Source of the DNA: a virus
Virus record (IMG/VR): IMGVR_UViG_3300006874_000191
Coordinates: 1-20,394 of that record
DNA: 20,394 bases
Strand: one strand, 5' to 3'
The notes under the pieces were generated by a model that searched no databases, was not told the DNA's origin, and worked only from the letters and a program-made list of their open reading frames with translations. Shown piece by piece: positions 15,360-20,394 of the stretch. A program made the translations under genes and the position numbers. Each line of letters begins with the position of its first letter. Positions within the stretch are counted from its first letter, which is position 1.

Positions 15360-15689
15360 ATGTCTTATAAGTGGCCTAATAAAGATCCCGACGAGAGTAA
15401 CGTTGATTACAGCGTAGATTGGTCACGTTTCTTAGGTAGTGATACTATTTCTTCTGCCTCTTGGTATATATACGATGCGGATGGAAATAAAGGTAGTGCT
15501 TTATCTGACTCTGATGTGGTTAATGGATTACAGTTTGTTACAGGTACCGTTAATACAGCAAACACTGTAGCCACTATACGACTATCTTTAGGTACAAATA
15601 ATGTAAGATATAGAATTGTTTGCAGAATAAATACATCAGATAATGGATACTTTGAGCGCTCTATTTATTTGCGCGTTAAGGAAAAATAA
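15360..15689 (+). CDS. Small Ig-like virion protein
   Basis: The 109-aa beta-rich protein begins MSYKWPNKDPDESNVDYSVD, followed by WSRFLGSDTISSASWYIYDA. A middle part (FVTGTVNTANTVATIRLSLG) precedes the last strands RYRIVCRINTSDNGYFERSI and YLRVKEK. The alternating pattern and the final Y-x-R-I-V...R-S-I-Y-L-R-V-K-E-K strands resemble small immunoglobulin-like phage proteins placed beside tail genes. The exact place in the virion cannot be told. AAGGA lies about 7 nt before the ATG. It shares a transcript with the repeat protein (9-bp gap) and the adaptor (2-bp gap). Confidence 0.62.
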   Translation: MSYKWPNKDPDESNVDYSVDWSRFLGSDTISSASWYIYDADGNKGSALSDSDVVNGLQFVTGTVNTANTVATIRLSLGTNNVRYRIVCRINTSDNGYFERSIYLRVKEK

Positions 15690-15691
15690 AA

Positions 15692-16381
15692 ATGGCGTAT
15701 GATTATTTAGGCTTAGTTAATGATGTTAACCGTAGGTTAAATGAAGTAGAATTAACTTCTGGTAACTTTTCTACTACTACAGGTTATTATAGCTTTGCTA
15801 AGGATGCAGTCAATGCTGCTATACGACACATCCAGCACGAAGAGTTTGAATGGCCTTGGAACCACGTAGAAGAGATTGAGGCTCTTGTACCTGGAACTGT
15901 TAGATACGGTTTTCCTTATGATGCTAAAACAATTAATATGAATACGTTTAGAATTAAACGTGATAACTCTCTTAATGTTACTACTAAAAAGTTAAAGATC
16001 TTATCTTACGAAGAATATCTGGACAAGTATGCTGACTTAGAGTATGATACAAATACAAGTAACAGAAGCGTACCTACACATGTAGCACGTACACCAAGCC
16101 GTGAGTTTATGCTTTATCCTAATCCAGACAAAGCTTATGAATTAATATATGAATACTATACTACAGGCTTTGACTTAGAAAATGCTACAGATGTACCTAA
16201 TCTACCAGAGCAATATAAGTATGTAATTGTTGATGGCGCTATGTATTATGTATATCAATTTCGTGGTGACTTACAAGCAGCACAACTATCCTTAAGTAAA
16301 TTTGAGGATGGCATTAAATATCTACGTAGTATTCACATTAATCGCACTGATTATCTAAGAGATACAAGAGTACATTACTAA
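15692..16381 (+). CDS. Head-to-tail adaptor (gp4/gp11-like connector)
   Basis: This protein forms the ring under the portal that joins head and short tail, like P22 gp4 or T7 gp11. The 229-aa product has an N-terminal helical part (YLGLVNDVNRRLNEVELTSG, then YYSFAKDAVNAAIRHIQHEE). A beta insertion follows (VPGTVRYGFPYDAKTINMNT), then a C-terminal helical part with DGAMYYVYQFRGDLQAAQLS and LSKFEDGIKYLRSIH, the family's usual layout. It lies directly before the nozzle gene and its TAA overlaps that start (TAATG), so the two are co-translated. The ribosome site AAGGAAA is 6 nt before the ATG. The call rests on layout and context and is good but not certain. Confidence 0.78.
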   Translation: MAYDYLGLVNDVNRRLNEVELTSGNFSTTTGYYSFAKDAVNAAIRHIQHEEFEWPWNHVEEIEALVPGTVRYGFPYDAKTINMNTFRIKRDNSLNVTTKKLKILSYEEYLDKYADLEYDTNTSNRSVPTHVARTPSREFMLYPNPDKAYELIYEYYTTGFDLENATDVPNLPEQYKYVIVDGAMYYVYQFRGDLQAAQLSLSKFEDGIKYLRSIHINRTDYLRDTRVHY

Positions 16382-17928
16382 TGGCTACACAGTGGCAAAC
16401 ATTTCCTATTGAGTTTAGAGGTGGGTTGATCTCTAACCTATCACCGTTGCAACACGGTACTAATGCTGTGGGTTCTGCTACTATTCTACAGAACTTTGAG
16501 CCAAACAAAGAAGGTGGCTACTCTAAGATCAAAGGTTACGAAAAGTTTAGTACCACTACTGTTCCGGGTAGTGGTCCTATACTAGCACTTAAAGTAATTT
16601 CTTCAGGCCGTATCATTGTTGCCCGTAAGAACGCAAGTAATTATACTCAGTACTATTACGGTACAGGTACCACGTGGACTAGCATGGCTACTAGCGCAGG
16701 TACTAACGGCGGTAAAGCACGACACGTAGAGTTTAACTTAGACGGGGATGACAAAGTAATATTTGTAGATGGTACGAACTACCCTGCCATCTATAATACA
16801 TCTGGTAACACTACTACTTTTATGACATCTGCTAATAGTACAGATGTAAGTGGCGCAGAGCATGTAGCTATATTTAAGAATACAGCGTTCTACAGTAAAG
16901 GCAACAGTATATTTTTTACTGCCCCTTTTACAGTGGACGATTTCGATGTAGCAAATGGTGCAGGTAGTATTAACTTAGGTGCAGATGTTACAGGGTTAGC
17001 AGTCTTTCGTGATCAACTTATTATATTTACAACCAATAGTATTAAACGTCTGACAGGTAGTACCTCTGCTGACTTTCAAGTAGCCCCAATTACAGATCGC
17101 ATAGGCTGTATTAATGGCGACACTATTCAAGAAGTTGGTGGTGATATTATTTATTTAGCTCCTGATGGTTTGCGCCTCTTGAGTGCCACAGATCGTATTG
17201 GTGACTTTGCTCTAGATGTTGCATCTGATAAAATACAGAAGGATGTTATAGACTTCCTTAACACTGCATCAATCTTTTCCTCTGTAATACTAAGAGAGAA
17301 AGCACAGTACCGTATATTTGCATATGTAGCATCTGAACTTACATACGTTGCCAAGGGCTTAATTGCTACAAAGTTTATTTCTCAAGGTGCTTCAGGTTTA
17401 TCTTGGGCTACAACTAAAGGAATTAAAGCTTACGTAGCAGACAGTCGCTACGCTAATGATCAAGAGACTGTAGCCTTTGCTAATGAAGATGGTTACATTT
17501 ATATTTTAAACACAGGTAATACTTTCGATACGGACATCATAGAAGCAATTTACGAATCTCCATATATGCCTATAGCAGATCCACAGATGCGTAAGACATT
17601 TTATAAAATGACTTTGTATGCTGAGCCTACAGGTAGTATGAGCTTAGATGTTAATTTAAAATATGACTTTGCATCTCCAAGCAATACAAAAAAAGTTCAA
17701 CCTTCTACTTTTAGTATTGTATCTAGCGGCAATACTACATTTGTATACGGTGCATCTAATGCAATATTTAATACTGCTACATATGGCGGTGAGCTAGATG
17801 AAGACTTCTCAGCAAATGTAATAGGTTCAGGTAAGACAGTAGCATTACGAATTGAAGATAGTTCAACAAATCCAACCTTCACGCTCGACACAGCGATATT
17901 AGAATTTAGACAAAACGATAGGCAGTAG
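16381..17928 (+). CDS. Tail nozzle / tail tubular protein B-like
   Basis: This protein forms the distal part of the short tail tube (P22 gp10, T7 gp12 role). The 515-aa product is beta-rich with a propeller-like distribution. The N-terminus (MATQWQTFPIEFRGGLISNL, then LQNFEPNKEGGYSKIKGYEK) is typical of this family, where the protein announces itself with a GG-x-x-SN-x-SP start and a GGYxKIxGYxKF block. Later blades carry VEFNLDGDDKVIFVDGTNYP, VAIFKNTAFYSKGNSIFFTA and LAVFRDQLIIFTTNSIKRLT. It overlaps the adaptor by one base and is followed 2 bp later by the second fibre gene, consistent with a fibre attaching to the nozzle. No enzymatic motif is visible. Confidence 0.8.
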   Translation: MATQWQTFPIEFRGGLISNLSPLQHGTNAVGSATILQNFEPNKEGGYSKIKGYEKFSTTTVPGSGPILALKVISSGRIIVARKNASNYTQYYYGTGTTWTSMATSAGTNGGKARHVEFNLDGDDKVIFVDGTNYPAIYNTSGNTTTFMTSANSTDVSGAEHVAIFKNTAFYSKGNSIFFTAPFTVDDFDVANGAGSINLGADVTGLAVFRDQLIIFTTNSIKRLTGSTSADFQVAPITDRIGCINGDTIQEVGGDIIYLAPDGLRLLSATDRIGDFALDVASDKIQKDVIDFLNTASIFSSVILREKAQYRIFAYVASELTYVAKGLIATKFISQGASGLSWATTKGIKAYVADSRYANDQETVAFANEDGYIYILNTGNTFDTDIIEAIYESPYMPIADPQMRKTFYKMTLYAEPTGSMSLDVNLKYDFASPSNTKKVQPSTFSIVSSGNTTFVYGASNAIFNTATYGGELDEDFSANVIGSGKTVALRIEDSSTNPTFTLDTAILEFRQNDRQ

Positions 17929-17930
17929 TT

Positions 17931-19733
17931 ATGGCAGGTTACACACGTCAAGATACAGCAAACAACATTGCTAACGGTAACGTTATTGATGCAGACGACT
18001 TTGATGCGGAATACAATGCCGTAGAATCTGCCTTTAACGCATCCTCTGGTCATAGACATGACGGTACAGCAGGTGAAGGTGCACCTATTACAAAGGTAGG
18101 CCCAAGCCAAGACTTGATTGTATCGGCAACAAATGTCAATCCTAAGACAACCAACACGCTAGACCTTGGTGTTTCAGCAGGTGTTAAGTTTAAGGATGGA
18201 TACTTTCAAGGTACACTTGTAGGCGAGACAGCAGTTAAGGCTGGCACCAACAGGTATATGACACTAACAGATAATGAACTTGATGTATCTACAGGTAATC
18301 TTACTGTTGATGTAGAGGGTGATATTACTCTTGATGCCAACGGCGGTGATATTCTTCTTAAGGATGACGGTATTACTTTTGGTGGTATATCAAATTCATC
18401 AGGGGAAACAGTAATTAAATCAGGCTCTACCCCTACCACTGCTATTACACTTTCGGGCGCAAATGCTACGCTTGCAGGTAATACTATTGTATCAGGTACG
18501 TTAGACGTAACAGGGGTTGTTAACTTTAACAATACTACAGCAAGCACATCTAATACTACAGGTGCTGTTATTGTTGATGGCGGTATGGGTGTTGCTGATG
18601 ACGTAAACATTGGTGGAGATGTAGACATAGATGGTGACCTTACCGTATCAGGTGTAGGTAAGAACATCACAGGTAACTTGATTGGTGATGTGAAGAGTAC
18701 AAACGGTACTAGTGTGCTTGATAGTGGTACTAATGGAACAGATGCAAGCTTTACAGGGTCAGTAACAGGTAACGCATCTACAGCTAGTGCATGGCAGACA
18801 GGTCGAACTTTTGCGTTAACAGGAGATGTCGCTGGTTCTGTAACAGGTGTAGACGGTTCTGGTAATGTATCAATATCAACTACAATACAGGCAAACTCTG
18901 TTGCGCTGGGTACAGATACAACAGGTAATTACGTAAGTAGCTTGGTTGCTGGTACAGGCGTTACTCTTACTAATAACTCAGGAGAAAGCGCTACACCTAC
19001 TATTGCCATTGGTCAGGCTGTGGCTACAAACTCAAACGTAACCTTTAACAACATTACTGCTTCTGGTAATCTTACAGTAAATGGCACGACTACTACAGTT
19101 AATACTACCAACACCACTGTATCAGATAGCCTTATTGAGCTAGGTAATGGCACATCAGGTACACCTGTTAATGATGCTGGTATTGTTATTGAACGTGGTG
19201 ACAGTAATAATGCCTTTATTGGTTGGGATGAAAGCGCAGACAAGTTTAAAGTAGGTACAGGTACATTTACGGGTGCATCTACAGGTGATCTTACTATTAC
19301 TACAGGAACACTTGTAGCTAACATTGAAGGTAATGTCACAGGTGATTTAACAGGTAATGCTGATACAGCTACAGCTTTAGCAACTGCACGTACTATTTCT
19401 TTAACTGGTGATGTATCAGGATCAACTTTTTTTGATGGAAGTGGAAATGTAAGTATTACTGCCACAGTAGCAGACGACAGTCACAACCACGTTATATCTA
19501 ACATTGACGGTTTGCAAACTGAGATTGATACAAAAGCAGAATTAGCTGGATCTGCAAGTCAGGCATTTTCTGCTTCTACTTTAAATGCTACAACAATAGA
19601 CTTAGGTGATTGGACTATTACACAATCAGGTACAGATTTAAAGTTTGCTTATCAGGGTGTAGATAGACTTAAATTAAGTAGTGCAGGTGCACTTACAGTA
19701 GAAGACGATGTAACAGCGTTTGGTAATGCGTAA
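17931..19733 (+). CDS. Second tail fibre, nozzle-proximal
   Basis: The 600-aa fibre has a conserved-type N-terminus (MAGYTRQDTANNIANGNVID, FDAEYNAVESAFNASSGHRH, then DGTAGEGAP) followed by a TNTLDLGVSAGVKFKDGYFQ block, a familiar anchor of marine podovirus fibres. The shaft is Thr/Gly/Asn/Val-rich. It contains a duplicated unit (ALTGDVAGSVTGVDGSGNVS at about 18798-18887 and SLTGDVSGSTFFDGSGNVSI at about 19383-19470) and a domain with SDSLIELGNGTSGTPVNDAG and FIGWDESADKFKVGTG, as seen in marine T4-like phage fibres. The C-terminus ends LKFAYQGVDRLKLSSAGALT plus VEDDVTAFGNA, without any chaperone or peptidase domain. The stop overlaps the next start (TAATG). The fibre probably attaches to the nozzle. 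Confidence 0.82.
   Translation: MAGYTRQDTANNIANGNVIDADDFDAEYNAVESAFNASSGHRHDGTAGEGAPITKVGPSQDLIVSATNVNPKTTNTLDLGVSAGVKFKDGYFQGTLVGETAVKAGTNRYMTLTDNELDVSTGNLTVDVEGDITLDANGGDILLKDDGITFGGISNSSGETVIKSGSTPTTAITLSGANATLAGNTIVSGTLDVTGVVNFNNTTASTSNTTGAVIVDGGMGVADDVNIGGDVDIDGDLTVSGVGKNITGNLIGDVKSTNGTSVLDSGTNGTDASFTGSVTGNASTASAWQTGRTFALTGDVAGSVTGVDGSGNVSISTTIQANSVALGTDTTGNYVSSLVAGTGVTLTNNSGESATPTIAIGQAVATNSNVTFNNITASGNLTVNGTTTTVNTTNTTVSDSLIELGNGTSGTPVNDAGIVIERGDSNNAFIGWDESADKFKVGTGTFTGASTGDLTITTGTLVANIEGNVTGDLTGNADTATALATARTISLTGDVSGSTFFDGSGNVSITATVADDSHNHVISNIDGLQTEIDTKAELAGSASQAFSASTLNATTIDLGDWTITQSGTDLKFAYQGVDRLKLSSAGALTVEDDVTAFGNA
18798..19470 (+). repeat. Duplicated LTGDVxGS...DGSGNVSI unit in the second fibre
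   Basis: Two copies of about 29 residues (nt 18798-18887 and 19383-19470) share T-G/A-R-T, LTGDV-x-GS, DGSGNVSI and a following Thr/Val strand. Both are fibre shaft modules; the second continues into VADDSHNH. Confidence 0.7.
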
Positions 19734-20394
19734 TGACAGTCACTTCTTTAGATACACTTAATAAACCAAGTGGGGCAATATCTTTAAGTGACCTTAGAAC
19801 TTACTATGGTCAGTCAGGTGCAGTAAGCCTTAATGGTACTTTTAATGGGGGAGCTAATGCTGTTCCTGACAGCTTACCTGCATCAGGAGTTTCAACATCT
19901 ATATCCTCTTATAGAACAGCAAACAGAATATTAAAAAAGAAAGGCACTACCCAAACTATTACAAGTGGCACATCATGGACACCAGCACAATCTGGTTGTG
20001 TTCAATATCATGTGTATGTGCTGGGCGGTGGAGGCTCTGGTGGCGGGTGTTCTACAGATAGTGGTCGTGAAAAAGTATCATCAGGTGGCGGTGCAGGGGG
20101 AGTAGCTTTTCGTAGGTATAATGTACAAAATGATGGAATTACATCTGCCTCTATTTCTATTGGTGCAGGGGCCACAGGTATATCCTATCCTGCAAGCTCT
20201 GGTTACGTAATTACAGGACGAAATGGTGGTACAACTACATTTAACCCTAACGGCACTGGCACAACAATTTCTGCAACGGGTGGCACTAGAGGATTTCCCA
20301 GTCAATTAGGTACGTCAGCGGGTGAGGCTGCAGGTAGTCCTTTAACAGCAGGTTGGGGGTATTGCTCTCAGTCTTATGGTGGCACGGGATCAGG
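19733..20394 (+). CDS. Glycine-rich tail-tip adhesin (3' end outside window)
   Basis: An open frame starts at the ATG overlapping the fibre stop (TAATG) and continues for 220 codons to the window edge with no stop. The N-terminus (MTVTSLDTLNKPSGAISLSD, then LRTYYGQSGAVSLNGTF) carries the SGAISLSDLRTYYG motif common in short fibre-associated proteins of marine phages. After a linker comes a glycine-rich domain: VLGGGGSGGG, then SSGGGAGGVAFRRYNVQNDG, SISIGAGATG and NGGTTTFNPNGTGTTISATG. This layout matches phage Gly-rich receptor-binding domains, and resembles in spirit the polyglycine sandwich of T-even gp38-type adhesins. Its position after the fibre suggests it caps the fibre tip and determines host specificity. 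The C-terminal end is missing, so final length is unknown. Confidence 0.8.
   Translation, partial: MTVTSLDTLNKPSGAISLSDLRTYYGQSGAVSLNGTFNGGANAVPDSLPASGVSTSISSYRTANRILKKKGTTQTITSGTSWTPAQSGCVQYHVYVLGGGGSGGGCSTDSGREKVSSGGGAGGVAFRRYNVQNDGITSASISIGAGATGISYPASSGYVITGRNGGTTTFNPNGTGTTISATGGTRGFPSQLGTSAGEAAGSPLTAGWGYCSQSYGGTGS

Noticed and set aside
18206-19465. Two long minus-strand open frames (18206-18670 and 19013-19465)
   Set aside because: They are mirror images of Thr/Gly/Asp-rich fibre repeats; composition is Val/Pro/Ser-rich and no start signals are seen.

Overview
The window is a single block of phage virion genes, all on the + strand and packed with short overlaps or spacers. Nothing in it looks cellular: there are no tRNA or rRNA genes, no insertion sequences and no CRISPR array. 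The order is large terminase, portal, a polyvalent-like internal protein, scaffold, major capsid protein (MCP), fibre, adaptor, nozzle, fibre. With a P22-sized portal (706 aa), a gp4/gp11-like adaptor and a gp10/gp12-like nozzle, this points to a short-tailed (podovirus-type) dsDNA phage. There is no tape-measure, sheath or major tail tube gene. The modular fibres and the DDIxAxLSEGEYVVPADVVRYFG-type domain are familiar from pelagic marine phages. A marine bacterial host is therefore likely, but the host cannot be fixed from this window.

Region by region. 1-3506 holds DNA packaging: the C-terminal part of the large terminase (its 5' end lies outside the window), the portal, and a 63-aa gene overlapping the portal's end. 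3499-6978 is a 1159-aa composite protein, probably an internal or ejected virion protein. 7054-9790 is the capsid block of scaffold, MCP and a small probable decoration protein. The MCP has a 220-bp leader with promoter-like and hairpin elements. Similar GGTCTA...ACTGGCCCCAT hairpin elements precede the scaffold gene and follow the MCP gene. 9806-14219 is an adhesion cassette: a 1239-aa modular fibre with a collar-like, His-rich tip, a four-Cys small protein and a tail-assembly-chaperone-like protein. 14244-15689 holds an acidic 22-25-residue repeat protein and a small Ig-like protein. 15692-17928 encodes the adaptor and nozzle. 17931 to the window end encodes a second fibre and, overlapping it by one base, a glycine-rich adhesin that runs off the 3' edge.

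How they work together. The terminase and portal fill a prohead built by scaffold and MCP. The adaptor and nozzle close the neck and make the short tail. At least two fibre/adhesin systems provide host recognition, and the large internal protein probably enters the cell with the DNA. The least explained parts are the composite 1159-aa protein with its buried twin-arginine-like motif, the acidic repeat protein, the four-Cys protein and the intergenic hairpin elements.
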